64,000 nt of DNA from Clostridia bacterium (GTDB lineage Bacteria; Bacillota; Clostridia; Oscillospirales; Acutalibacteraceae), in contig JAFSFY010000010.1 of the NCBI GenBank assembly GCA_017434985.1, positions 1 to 64,000 of the forward strand, read 5' to 3'. How positions within the stretch are numbered: position 1 is the first letter of the stretch; every line of letters starts with the position of its first letter. The position numbers and the translations under genes were made by a program. Of this stretch, positions 35,124-43,223 are shown in pieces. The notes beneath the pieces are model-generated. The model saw only the letters and a list, made by a program, of their open reading frames with translations, searched no databases and was not told the DNA's origin.

Positions 35124-35133
35124 TCCCATCACC

Positions 35134-35727
35134 TCAACAGCAACGAATCAAATCGCCGCCCATACATTCGCAACAACAGTCGGCGCAAATGAGGCCTTGA
35201 CACATATCGCAGGCATTGCAACCGCCGCCGACAGGCGCGGCATGGTATCCGCCCGTGCGGCGCTGTTGGTCCATACGGTTAAATGCGGCGCGGTATTCGG
35301 GGTTTTGCGGATCCATACGGTGAGCCGTGGCAAAATGGTTGTGTGCATCGTCCAACCATCCTTTTTTGTAAAGGACACTGCCTTTCAAAAAATACCATTC
35401 CGCATCACGCGAAGGAGCGGGCACACCGTCAAGCAACATTTCGGCATCGATCACACGACCGAGACGAATCAGATTACGAATATCGGTGTAACGGCCACTG
35501 TCGGTCGTTTGTTGCCGTGTGCCTTCTTTTGCGCCGCCGCGTCGCATACGAATGATGGCATCGTACGCTTCGTTGATCTCTTGCATTTTTTCTTCCGCCA
35601 GATCGGAAAGCGGGTTGTCGGAATAGTTGTCAAGATGATATTTTTTGGCCAATTCGCGATAGGCGTTTTTGACTTCTTCGTCGGTCGCCTCCGGGCGAAC
35701 GCCCAATACTTCATACGGATTGTTCAC
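35134..35727 (-). CDS. DnaJ-domain protein with altered HPD motif
   Basis: This is a 197-residue protein. Residues 1-65 form a J domain (NPYEVLGVRPEATDEEVKNAYRELAKKYH then EEKMQEINEAYDAI). The HPD triad needed to stimulate DnaK reads HLD here (codon CTT), one base from proline. Residues about 90-160 look like TPR-type helices. The C-terminus is very Cys-rich (CNACDMCQG, CADCCCECMGG, RCC), likely a metal site. The gene overlaps the DUF5685 gene by 17 bases. Without the proline it may not activate DnaK and could be a membrane or assembly adaptor. Confidence 0.8.
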   Translation of the reverse strand: MNNPYEVLGVRPEATDEEVKNAYRELAKKYHLDNYSDNPLSDLAEEKMQEINEAYDAIIRMRRGGAKEGTRQQTTDSGRYTDIRNLIRLGRVIDAEMLLDGVPAPSRDAEWYFLKGSVLYKKGWLDDAHNHFATAHRMDPQNPEYRAAFNRMDQQRRTGGYHAAPVGGGCNACDMCQGLICADCCCECMGGDLIRCC

Positions 35728-36577
35728 GGTTTTTCTCTCCTTTTTTCACAGTTTCCCAAACGGCGGCCATGCCGAAATCCAATACGTTACGCAAAATGCC
35801 GTCGAAACGGCGGATGGTTAATAGTTCGTACGCCGCCTTGCATTCCGCCAACGAGCCGTTGAGGGACGCTCCCGCCCGTTCTCGCAACACGGCAATATCC
35901 GTTTCATCTGTCGCGAGTAAAAACGGGTTGTAATTGCCGCTTTTACGGTCTTTTTCCAGATCATCCGCCGCGTCGATCAAGTAGATCCAACGCCCCATAC
36001 AGTAACCGAGGCGTTCGAGCACACGGCGCTGCCGTTCCTCGCTCACGTCCAACGTGAACAGAAAGGAGAGCAACTCGGCGGTCGGTTCGGCGGCGGCGTC
36101 CACCGACGCTACCCGTTCGCGTTCCAAGTCAGCTTGTTTTTGCATACACGCGGCCACCGCCTCGTCCCAATCGGGATGCCGTTTTCGGCAACGGCGACGG
36201 TCATTCGCCGCAAAGGGCAACAATAACCGTGCACCCAAACGCTTAAAAAAGCCGCCGTCAGCAATGGTGTCGCGCAATTTGTGATAGGTGAGCAACACCG
36301 CCGCGTCGGCCGCGGCATCCAACTGCTGTGTGTCGCAACAACAAGTACGCTTTTTAAAAGGGTTATAGGGACACCGCTTTTTTTGAAAACCCGCGCACCC
36401 GTCGGCAAGTGCCAAACGGAGCAGTGCCAAAAACGTAAAATCATAACTGAGTGACCACTGGGCGAACAACCCGTAGCGCTTGCCCAAACGGCGGCAAAGG
36501 GCACAGTAGACACCGCGATAGTGTTCAAATTCGCCCATTTTGAGTTCCGGTTGATACACTTTAACGTAGCCGAACAT
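35711..36577 (-). CDS. DUF5685 family protein
   Basis: This is a 288-residue, mostly helical protein. The N-terminus FGYVKVYQPELKMGEFEHYRGVYCALCR is the family signature, with several paired Cys (YCALCRR, CPYNPFKKRTCCC) that may bind metal. It resembles enzymes with an all-alpha isoprenoid-like fold (YLIDAADDLEKD mid-protein looks like an Asp-rich motif), but no reaction is known. The second ATG is used because GAGGTGAAAAGGG stands before it. It is the first gene of a minus-strand run with a DnaJ-like protein and a membrane protein, a set often found together in Clostridia. Confidence 0.78.
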   Translation of the reverse strand: MFGYVKVYQPELKMGEFEHYRGVYCALCRRLGKRYGLFAQWSLSYDFTFLALLRLALADGCAGFQKKRCPYNPFKKRTCCCDTQQLDAAADAAVLLTYHKLRDTIADGGFFKRLGARLLLPFAANDRRRCRKRHPDWDEAVAACMQKQADLERERVASVDAAAEPTAELLSFLFTLDVSEERQRRVLERLGYCMGRWIYLIDAADDLEKDRKSGNYNPFLLATDETDIAVLRERAGASLNGSLAECKAAYELLTIRRFDGILRNVLDFGMAAVWETVKKGEKNREQSV

Positions 36578-36726
36578 AGCCCTTTTCACCTCTATTATCA
36601 TGATACGATATTTTCAAAATAGTGTATGAAAGATTTGTAAATATTTTCATCGTGTATACGGCTTTTATGCCGTACATACTATGAATGCGCATACAATCTC
36701 TACTTTAACAGCAAGGAGGAAATAAG

Positions 36727-36939
36727 ATGCTTGACAGATTAGCATTGTTGCTCGTCGTCGTCGGTGCGCTGAATTGGGGCAGCATCGGCTTGTTCCAATT
36801 TGATTTGGTGGCCTGGATCGGCGGCGGTCAGGACGGTCCCATCAGTCGCGTGGTATACACCTTGGTGGCACTCGCGGGCGTATGGTGCATTTCGCTTTTT
36901 TTCCGCAAACGCGAACACCTGCTCGAAAACGCCGAATAA
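36727..36939 (+). CDS. DUF378 small membrane protein
   Basis: This is a 70-residue protein with two membrane helices. VGALNWGSIGLFQFDLVAWIGG is the DUF378 signature. The function is unknown; the family is widespread in Firmicutes. AAGGAGG lies upstream, and it is a single-gene unit closed by a terminator. Confidence 0.85.
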   Translation: MLDRLALLLVVVGALNWGSIGLFQFDLVAWIGGGQDGPISRVVYTLVALAGVWCISLFFRKREHLLENAE

Positions 36940-36946
36940 AACAGTG

Positions 36947-36978
36947 AGCGGCACTCCCCACGGGAAGTGCCGCTTTGC
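36947..36978 (+). terminator. Terminator after the DUF378 gene
   Basis: AGCGGCACT pairs with AGTGCCGCT, with an inner CCC/GGG, followed by TTGCTTT. It faces the convergent ackA end. Confidence 0.7.
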
Positions 36979-36996
36979 TTTGTGTTTATGCGATCA

Positions 36997-38187
36997 TTAC
37001 ACCAAGCTCATCGTATCGCGGGCAATCACCAATTCCTCGTTGGTGGGGATGATAAAGCCGCGTACCGCGGAATCGGGCGTGGTGATCTCGCGTTCCACAC
37101 CGCGCACGTCGTTGGCTTCGTAATCGACTTTCACGCCGAGGTAGGCCATTTTTTCGAGAATCTCCGCGCGGAGCAGTTTTTGGTTTTCACCGATACCCGC
37201 CGTGAACACGATCGCGTCCAAGCCGCCGAGAGCCGCTACATAGCCGCCGATGTATTTCATAATTTGGTAGGTACGCATATCCCACGCCAATTTGGCACGA
37301 GGATTGCCTTCTTCGATGGCGGCCGCGATGTCACGGTCGTCACTGGACACGCCCGAAATGCCGAGCATACCGGATTTTTTGTTCATCAGATCGTCCATCT
37401 CTTTGGGAGAGAGACCTTCTTTTTCCATAATGAAGGTGACGGCAGAGGGGTCAAGCACGCCGCAACGGGTACCCATCAAGAAACCGTCGAGGGGGGTAAG
37501 GCCCATCGTGGTATCGATAACTTTACCGTCTTTGATGGCGGCAATGGAAGAACCGTTGCCGAGGTGGCAGGTGATGATGCGGGTGCCTTTGCCGTCGGGT
37601 TTGCCGAGCAACTCGCAGCAACGAGCGCTGACAAAACGGTGGGAGGTGCCGTGGAAACCGTAGCGGCGGATGCCGTGTTTCTCGTACAGTTCGTACGGGA
37701 TACCCCACAGATACGCCACTTCGGGCATGGTTTGGTGGAACGCGGTGTCAAACACGGCGACCTGCGGCACGTCGGGGCCAAAGGTGGCCACCGAAGCCTC
37801 GATACCTTTGATGGTAGCGGGGTTGTGCAGGGGCGCGAGCGCTTGATATTCTTTGATTTTGCCGATCACTTCGTCGGTGATACGCACGGATTTGGCAAAC
37901 GCCGTACCGCCTTGCACCGCACGGTGACCAACGGCGGTCACTTCCGACAGATCGTTGATGACCTTGCCTTCGCCTTCGGTGAGGGCTTCTTTCACCTGCG
38001 CAAAAGCGGCGGTGTGGTCGGGCATATCGACGTCTTTTTTGAATTCTTTGCCATCCACTTTATGGGTGAACTTACCGTCGATACCAATGCGTTCGCACAG
38101 ACCTTTGGCGATGGTGACTTCGCCGTTCATATCGATCAGCTGATATTTGAGGGAAGAACTCCCCGCGTTGATAACCAAAATTTTCAT
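36997..38187 (-). CDS. ackA: Acetate kinase
   Basis: This 396-residue enzyme makes ATP and acetate from acetyl phosphate. Signatures are ILVINAGSSSLKYQLID at the N-terminus, FDTAFHQTMPEVAYLW, RRYGFHGTSHRFV and CHLGNGSSIAAIKDGK, plus VFTAGIGENQ near the end. It shows fermentation with acetate and substrate-level ATP. No pta is next to it. It is divergent from tmcAL with overlapping promoters. Confidence 0.96.
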   Translation of the reverse strand: MKILVINAGSSSLKYQLIDMNGEVTIAKGLCERIGIDGKFTHKVDGKEFKKDVDMPDHTAAFAQVKEALTEGEGKVINDLSEVTAVGHRAVQGGTAFAKSVRITDEVIGKIKEYQALAPLHNPATIKGIEASVATFGPDVPQVAVFDTAFHQTMPEVAYLWGIPYELYEKHGIRRYGFHGTSHRFVSARCCELLGKPDGKGTRIITCHLGNGSSIAAIKDGKVIDTTMGLTPLDGFLMGTRCGVLDPSAVTFIMEKEGLSPKEMDDLMNKKSGMLGISGVSSDDRDIAAAIEEGNPRAKLAWDMRTYQIMKYIGGYVAALGGLDAIVFTAGIGENQKLLRAEILEKMAYLGVKVDYEANDVRGVEREITTPDSAVRGFIIPTNEELVIARDTMSLV

Positions 38188-38211
38188 AACTGTTTCTTTC
38201 TCCTTACCCCA

Positions 38212-38240
38212 TTGATTTTATCGCAAAAACAATATATACT
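38212..38240 (+). promoter_or_regulatory. Promoter of tmcAL
   Basis: TTGATT (38212-38217), 17 bp, TATACT (38235-38240). It adjoins the divergent ackA promoter. Confidence 0.6.
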
Positions 38241-38241
38241 T

Positions 38242-38270
38242 ATAATAGTACCATTTGGCAAAATTTTCAA
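38242..38270 (-). promoter_or_regulatory. Promoter of ackA
   Basis: On the minus strand TTGAAA, 17 bp, TATTAT. Its -10 box begins two bases from the -10 of the divergent tmcAL promoter, so the two may compete. Confidence 0.65.
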
Positions 38271-38306
38271 CTGTTTTTTCACATTTTTTGATGGGAGGGT
38301 TCCTTT

Positions 38307-39524
38307 ATGCGCATTGCCGGTATCGTAGCGGAATACAACCCCTTTCACAACGGTCACGCCTATCACATTGAAAAAACTCGTGAACGCGACGGCGGGTGTG
38401 AAGCCACCCACATTGTTGCAGTGATGAGCGGCAGTTTCGTCCAACGGGGCGAACCCGCCGTCATGACCAAGTTTGACCGCGCCCGTGCCGCGCTTTCGGG
38501 CGGTGCCGATTTGGTACTGGAATTGCCGTTGTCGTGGGCGCTGTCCTCGGCGGAAAAATTCGCCTTCGGGGCGGTGTCGATGCTGAATGCCCTCGGCTGT
38601 GTCGATGCCATCAGTTTCGGTTCGGAAGCGGGCGCGCTCGCGCCGCTCCGACGCGCGGTCGATACGATGGAGACACCGCGCTTTCAAACGTTGCTCAAAT
38701 ATTTTATGGAATCGGGCATCGCGTTCCCCGAGGCTACGCAAAAAGCCCTTACCGAAATTGCGGGGGATTCCTGCGGGAAACTGCTCGCCTCCCCCAACAA
38801 CACGCTCGGCATCGAATATCTCAAGGCCTTGCGCCGTTTGGATTCGTCCATACAACCGTTTACGGTGGCGCGTTACCAAGTGGCACACGACAGCGAGGTG
38901 CCGCTGGGCAATATTGCTTCCGCCACCTACCTGCGCGGATTGCTGAAAAGCGACCGCACCGTCGCCGCGTTCCCGTTTATGCCGTCCGCGTGCATCAGCG
39001 CCGTCTCCGATGCGGCACAAAAAGGCGCCCTCCCCGCCCTGCCCGAACGATTGGAACGGGCGGTGCTTGCCAAACTGCGCACCTTGTCCCCCGCCGCGAT
39101 TGCCGCACTCCCCGGCATTTCCGAGGGGCTCGAAAACCGCTTCTATAACGCCGTGCGCACCGCGGTCGATCTTACTTCGCTCGAAGAGGCCGTCAAAACC
39201 AAACGCTATCCGCTGACACGGGTGCGGCGGCTGATTTGGAACGCCTTTTTGGGCACGCCGAAACTCGCGCCTTTTACCCCCGTTCCCTATTTGCGTGTAC
39301 TCGCAGCCAACAGCCGCGGCAAGGAGATCTTATCGGCGGCAAAACCCACCGTCCCCGTCATCCACCGCGCATCGCAGGTGGACAAGCTGGACGACAACGT
39401 CCGCGCGTTGTGGGAACTCGAATGCCGTGCGACCGATCTGCACGCACTTGCCTTCCCCACGCCGCTCCCTTGCGGAGCCGACCATACCACCGGAATTGTG
39501 AGGGCTGACAGTGAGTTTGTGTGA
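38307..39524 (+). CDS. tmcAL: tRNA-Met cytidine-34 acetate ligase
   Basis: This 405-residue enzyme uses ATP and acetate to acetylate C34 of elongator tRNA-Met. The nucleotidyltransferase opening GIVAEYNPFHNGHAYHI (with HNGH) and SGSFVQRGEPAV, DLVLELP and SPNNTLGIEYLKAL are typical of the YlbM/TmcAL family. GGGAGGG gives the start. It is divergent from acetate kinase, the source of its substrate, a pairing common in Firmicutes. The last 14 bases overlap the next small gene. Confidence 0.92.
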   Translation: MRIAGIVAEYNPFHNGHAYHIEKTRERDGGCEATHIVAVMSGSFVQRGEPAVMTKFDRARAALSGGADLVLELPLSWALSSAEKFAFGAVSMLNALGCVDAISFGSEAGALAPLRRAVDTMETPRFQTLLKYFMESGIAFPEATQKALTEIAGDSCGKLLASPNNTLGIEYLKALRRLDSSIQPFTVARYQVAHDSEVPLGNIASATYLRGLLKSDRTVAAFPFMPSACISAVSDAAQKGALPALPERLERAVLAKLRTLSPAAIAALPGISEGLENRFYNAVRTAVDLTSLEEAVKTKRYPLTRVRRLIWNAFLGTPKLAPFTPVPYLRVLAANSRGKEILSAAKPTVPVIHRASQVDKLDDNVRALWELECRATDLHALAFPTPLPCGADHTTGIVRADSEFV

Positions 39525-39681
39525 CGAGTGCGTGTATTACACGTATAACGAGGATTACGAGGAATACGAATGCCTCGTCAATTTGGACGAGGACGACCTG
39601 TACCGCTTTTACAGCAACAAAGACACCTGCCCGTATTTCCGTTTGGACGACGAATACAGTGTGGTGCGAAAACAAAACTAA
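39511..39681 (+). CDS. Small acidic Cys-containing protein, DUF6472-like
   Basis: This 56-residue reading frame starts at GTG 39511, six bases after GAGGG, overlapping the end of tmcAL by 14 bases. It begins SLCDECVYYTYNEDYEEYEC and ends with NKDTCPYFRLDDEY. It has four Cys in a CxxC-x(n)-C-x(n)-C pattern, many acidic residues and several Tyr, resembling the DUF6472 small proteins found after tmcAL in clostridial genomes. A metal site is likely and the function is unknown. It was found by reading the sequence between tmcAL and the terminator. Confidence 0.75.
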   Translation: MSLCDECVYYTYNEDYEEYECLVNLDEDDLYRFYSNKDTCPYFRLDDEYSVVRKQN

Positions 39682-39682
39682 C

Positions 39683-39716
39683 AAGAACCGCGATACGGTT
39701 GTATCGCGGTTCTTTT
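39683..39716. terminator. Bidirectional terminator
   Basis: AAGAACCGCGATAC, GGTT loop and perfect complement. It ends tmcAL on the plus strand and the propeller operon on the minus strand. Confidence 0.88.
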
Positions 39717-39717
39717 G

Positions 39718-40866
39718 TTATTCTTCGATTTCAATTTCCACGTAGCGCGTGCCGCGGCGGTTGTGGTCGTAACCAAAGCAAATCGTACCGTCGGACAGGA
39801 TGCGCGGGTCGGGATAGGACAGGTAAAATTCGCCCGCCACGATATCCTCTTTGATGTACCACGTTTTCATTTCGTCGTTGGACACCCACACCGCCAAGCG
39901 TTTGCGGTCGCCACGTTTACCGACCACACCGCCCGTGGGGTTTAAGAACATCGCGATACGGCCATCGGGCAGACGCATCAAGGTGGTGAGCGAACTGGGG
40001 TTCGGGATGTCGGTTTGATACGCGGGCGTCCAGGTGTAGCCGTTATCAAAACTGTCCGAGCGCCACAGATAGCCACCCCATTCCGCACGCGCCAGCAGCG
40101 CAAGCGAACCGTCTTTGAGTTCAATGATCTGCGTTTCGCACAAGCCGAGCGGGCGGTTGTCAATGAGATTACCGCGCACCTTAAACTCGGTGAAATCCTC
40201 GTTGGTTTCAAAACAACACATTTTCACATGCCAATCACCGAACTCGGCAGAGGGTTTTTCTTCGTCTTCGCGCGCGGGTTCCATCGCCAGCGCCTCCTCT
40301 TCCGACTTGGCGTAGGCCAAACGAGCCACACCCGCTTTTAACGGGACGGGGCGTTTTTGGTTGATGGAACCGCTGCACAGCAGTTCGCCCTTGGAGGTGC
40401 GGATGATGTTGCCGACACCGGAGGACAAACCCTCGCCGTCCACCTTGGTTACGGGAAGTTCCTCGCCCCACGTGCGGCAACCGTCCTCGGAAATACCGGT
40501 CGTATAGTGCCACACCGAATAGGTATCCTTGGCGGGCCAACGCGCAATGCGCAGATAGTTTTTGCCGTCAAACAACGTTTGGCCGTTCACCGAAATGATG
40601 CCGCCCGAACCGTTTTCGCCGTTTTCGTTTCCCACGATGATCTCGGGGTCACTCCACGTACGGCCATGGTCAAACGAACGGGTGAGAATCATCACGTGGT
40701 CGTCGCACGGCTCGGTGTCGCCGCCCGTCATCGTGCAGGCGAGCAGTTCCCCGTTCGGTCCTTCGGCGATGCCACATCCCACCGCTAAACGGTAGGTCTT
40801 GCCTTCGTGTTCCCAGCCTTTCACCCCGTCAAACGGAGTGAAAATACGATACTTAATTTTGCCCAT
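39718..40866 (-). CDS. Cytosolic sialidase-like beta-propeller protein (copy 1)
   Basis: This is a 382-residue protein without a signal peptide. Asp-box motifs of the sialidase/BNR superfamily are seen at SFDHGRTW (64-71) and SFDNGYTW (about 270), with a variant SEDGCRTW between. The opening YRIFTPFDG resembles the arginine-bearing RIP segment of sialidases. LRLPDGRIAMFLNPTGGVVGKRGDR is a conserved inner-blade block. It is probably an exo-acting glycosidase or lyase of unknown specificity. It is last in a four-gene unit (44.9-39.7 kb) and a close paralogue of the next gene, 14 bp away. Confidence 0.65.
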   Translation of the reverse strand: MGKIKYRIFTPFDGVKGWEHEGKTYRLAVGCGIAEGPNGELLACTMTGGDTEPCDDHVMILTRSFDHGRTWSDPEIIVGNENGENGSGGIISVNGQTLFDGKNYLRIARWPAKDTYSVWHYTTGISEDGCRTWGEELPVTKVDGEGLSSGVGNIIRTSKGELLCSGSINQKRPVPLKAGVARLAYAKSEEEALAMEPAREDEEKPSAEFGDWHVKMCCFETNEDFTEFKVRGNLIDNRPLGLCETQIIELKDGSLALLARAEWGGYLWRSDSFDNGYTWTPAYQTDIPNPSSLTTLMRLPDGRIAMFLNPTGGVVGKRGDRKRLAVWVSNDEMKTWYIKEDIVAGEFYLSYPDPRILSDGTICFGYDHNRRGTRYVEIEIEE

Positions 40867-40880
40867 TTCTAGTTCCTCCT

Positions 40881-42029
40881 TTATTCCATCGGCGGAATTT
40901 CAATTTCGACGTACTCCGCACAACGGCGGTTTTTGTCGTAACCGAAACAAATGGTACCGTCAGACAAAATGCGCGGTTCGGGGTAGGATAAATACCCGCC
41001 CACCACAATGTCCTCTTTGATATACCACGTTTTCGCCTCGTCGTTAGACACCCACACCGATAAAACATCGCGCGGGCCGCGTTTACCGACCACACCGCCC
41101 GTGGGGTTGTGGAACAACGCAATACGCCCGTCGGGCAGACGCAAAAAACGCGCCAAACTGCTGGGGTTGGGAATGTCGGTCGGATAGGCGTCCGTCCACG
41201 TGTGGCCGCCGTCAAAACTGTCGGCACGCCACAAGAAGCCCGCCCATTCCGCACGGCAGAACAAGGCAAGAGAACCGTCTTTCATTTCAATCAGATGCGG
41301 TTCGGTCAAACCGAGAGGACGGTTGCCCACGATGCCGCGCGGTTTGAAACTGGTCAAATCTTCGCTGACTTCAAAACAAAGCGATTTGGTGATGTACTCA
41401 TCAATACGGCTATCCAGCGGCGTTTCGCCCTCTTTGCAAGGTTCCATCGCCACGGCTTCTTCTTCCGTTTTGGCCAAGGCCAAGCGCTCCACACTCGCCG
41501 TCAGCGGTTGGTCACGTTTTACGTTCACAATGCCCGCCGCCAACAATTCACCTTTGGACGTGCGCGTGATATTGCCGACACCGTAATAGGAATCGTTTAC
41601 ACCGTCAAACGTGACCGGCTTGGGTTCGCCCCACGTGCGCACGCCGTCGGTGCTGACCGCCGTGTAATGGTTCCACACCATATATTTCTCCTCGGCAGGC
41701 CAAAGGTCCACCGACAGATAGTTTTTACCGTCAAAGAGCGTACGACCGTCAATGTTATACGTGCCGCCGCTGCCGTTGACACCGTTTTCGTTGCCGATCA
41801 GTTCCTCCGGTTCGCTCCACGTTTGGCCGTGGTCATACGAACGCATAATGATGCTGATATGATCGTCGCACGGCTCGGTATCGCCGCCCGTCATGGTGCC
41901 GGCAAGCAATTCACCGTTCGGCCCTTCGGCAATGTTGCAGGAAACCGCCAACCGATAGATCTTACCGTTGTGTTCCCATCCTTTGTAACCGTCGAACGGG
42001 GTACTGATGCGATACTTGATTTTTCCCAT
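40881..42029 (-). CDS. Cytosolic sialidase-like beta-propeller protein (copy 2)
   Basis: This is a 382-residue twin of the downstream gene: same start (MGKIKYRI), same length and the same motif order. The Asp boxes are SYDHGQTW (64-71) and SFDGGHTW, with STDGVRTW as a variant. LRLPDGRIALFHNPTGGVVGKRGPRD matches the partner block. Conserved acids in GGDTEPCDDH and the Arg of YRIST could belong to an active site, but this cannot be assigned. AAAGGGGAAATC precedes the ATG. Tandem duplication followed by divergence is evident. The two may act on different linkages of one oligosaccharide. Confidence 0.65.
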   Translation of the reverse strand: MGKIKYRISTPFDGYKGWEHNGKIYRLAVSCNIAEGPNGELLAGTMTGGDTEPCDDHISIIMRSYDHGQTWSEPEELIGNENGVNGSGGTYNIDGRTLFDGKNYLSVDLWPAEEKYMVWNHYTAVSTDGVRTWGEPKPVTFDGVNDSYYGVGNITRTSKGELLAAGIVNVKRDQPLTASVERLALAKTEEEAVAMEPCKEGETPLDSRIDEYITKSLCFEVSEDLTSFKPRGIVGNRPLGLTEPHLIEMKDGSLALFCRAEWAGFLWRADSFDGGHTWTDAYPTDIPNPSSLARFLRLPDGRIALFHNPTGGVVGKRGPRDVLSVWVSNDEAKTWYIKEDIVVGGYLSYPEPRILSDGTICFGYDKNRRCAEYVEIEIPPME

Positions 42030-42042
42030 TATGATTTCCCCT

Positions 42043-43200
42043 TTATTCGATGTCCTCGATCTTCACGCGGACAAGTTCCATGATTTCCTTTTTGCGGGAA
42101 TGGAAGATATACAAATATCCGTCGTGGTTGCACATCGCCATATAGCCGTACTCGCCGCCTTTGGAGTAACCTTGTTGATGCAAGATGTAATGCTCGTTAC
42201 GGAGGGTGTAGGCTTTGTTAAAGTGATAGCCGTCCTTGGTGGTATAGAGGTTTAAGGGGAACAGATCCCACACATAGCCGTCGGCACAATCGGGCGAACC
42301 GATAGCGATCGGACGACCGTCGGGCAGGTGGTGGAAGTTAAATTGCGAGTTATCCGCCGTGAAACGGGTGGGATAAAACTCGGTCCAGCTTTCGCCGTCG
42401 TCATAACTTTCGCTGTTCCACACATAGCCGGCATCCGAGCGACGTATAATGTGCAACACGCCGTCCGGGCTTTGATACCACGTGGTTTCGGTGAGATTAC
42501 CGCCCTCCGCTTTGCAACGGGCAATGGAGTTCTTGTTTTTCTCACTGTCCACAAACGTGTAGTCCCATTTAAAGCCGTCCGGTTGTTCCTCGTCCGAACG
42601 AGAGGCGCAACAACCGTAAATCCCCATCCAGCGACCCGATTGCAACCGCCACAAGCCGACTGCCGACCCGATGGACGATATCCGCTCGGGCTCGCTCCAA
42701 TGCTCGCCATCCTCGGTGTAGATGCGCCACAAACTATCTTTGCGGCCGCCACCGAGGGTGGGGTCGAATTCGCCGTTTTCGTTAAAGTTGTTGGCGTCGA
42801 ACTCGCACAAGCAGTAGGTGGCAAACAGTTTGCCGTCAATCACACCGATGCGATTCGGGATGATGCAGGTTTCGCCAAATTCGCCTTGCGTGGCGGGGGC
42901 GATCACTTGGGGTTCGCTCCATTTGTAAAAGTTTTCGCTGCTGGAAATGGCCATTTGTTGGCCGGGGAAATCCTCGCCCCAATAGCCACGGGAATAGGCG
43001 GCATACAACTTGCCTTTGAAAAACGCCACACCCGCCGTATGATGGGTGAACGCCCATTCGGGGTCGTATTGCGTCACGTTGACGATCTCCACGTCCAACT
43101 GCTTCGGTGGTTCGGAAATGTGGTTGGTGATGTTCATTGAAGAACATTGCGCGCGCCATTCCAGCGCATCCAGTTCCACGGTTTTGTTTGCGTTCGACAT
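42043..43200 (-). CDS. Cytosolic beta-propeller protein, HHTAGVAFFKGK type
   Basis: This is a 385-residue protein without a signal peptide and without the N-terminal sandwich of its larger relatives. It has blade motifs WAFTHHTAGVAFFKGKLYAA, FYKWSEPQ, EDGEHWSEPE and SYDDGESW (a full Asp box), and ends with SRKKEIMELVRVKIED, the same closing strand as in the larger propellers (SKQKEV-x-E-x-x-R). Its closest relative in the window is the exported 516-residue lipoprotein. The ATG before SNANK is chosen because GAGGAG is then eight bases away. It is in one unit with the genes on either side. Confidence 0.62.
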   Translation of the reverse strand: MSNANKTVELDALEWRAQCSSMNITNHISEPPKQLDVEIVNVTQYDPEWAFTHHTAGVAFFKGKLYAAYSRGYWGEDFPGQQMAISSSENFYKWSEPQVIAPATQGEFGETCIIPNRIGVIDGKLFATYCLCEFDANNFNENGEFDPTLGGGRKDSLWRIYTEDGEHWSEPERISSIGSAVGLWRLQSGRWMGIYGCCASRSDEEQPDGFKWDYTFVDSEKNKNSIARCKAEGGNLTETTWYQSPDGVLHIIRRSDAGYVWNSESYDDGESWTEFYPTRFTADNSQFNFHHLPDGRPIAIGSPDCADGYVWDLFPLNLYTTKDGYHFNKAYTLRNEHYILHQQGYSKGGEYGYMAMCNHDGYLYIFHSRKKEIMELVRVKIEDIE

Positions 43201-43223
43201 ACTCATTTCTCCTCTCACGGATA

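Noticed and set aside
39718-42029. Firm annotation of the 382-residue pair as exo-alpha-sialidases
   Set aside because: Asp boxes and an RIP-like start support the fold, but the full arginine triad and the Tyr-Glu pair of true sialidases could not be identified, so only 'sialidase-like' is claimed.
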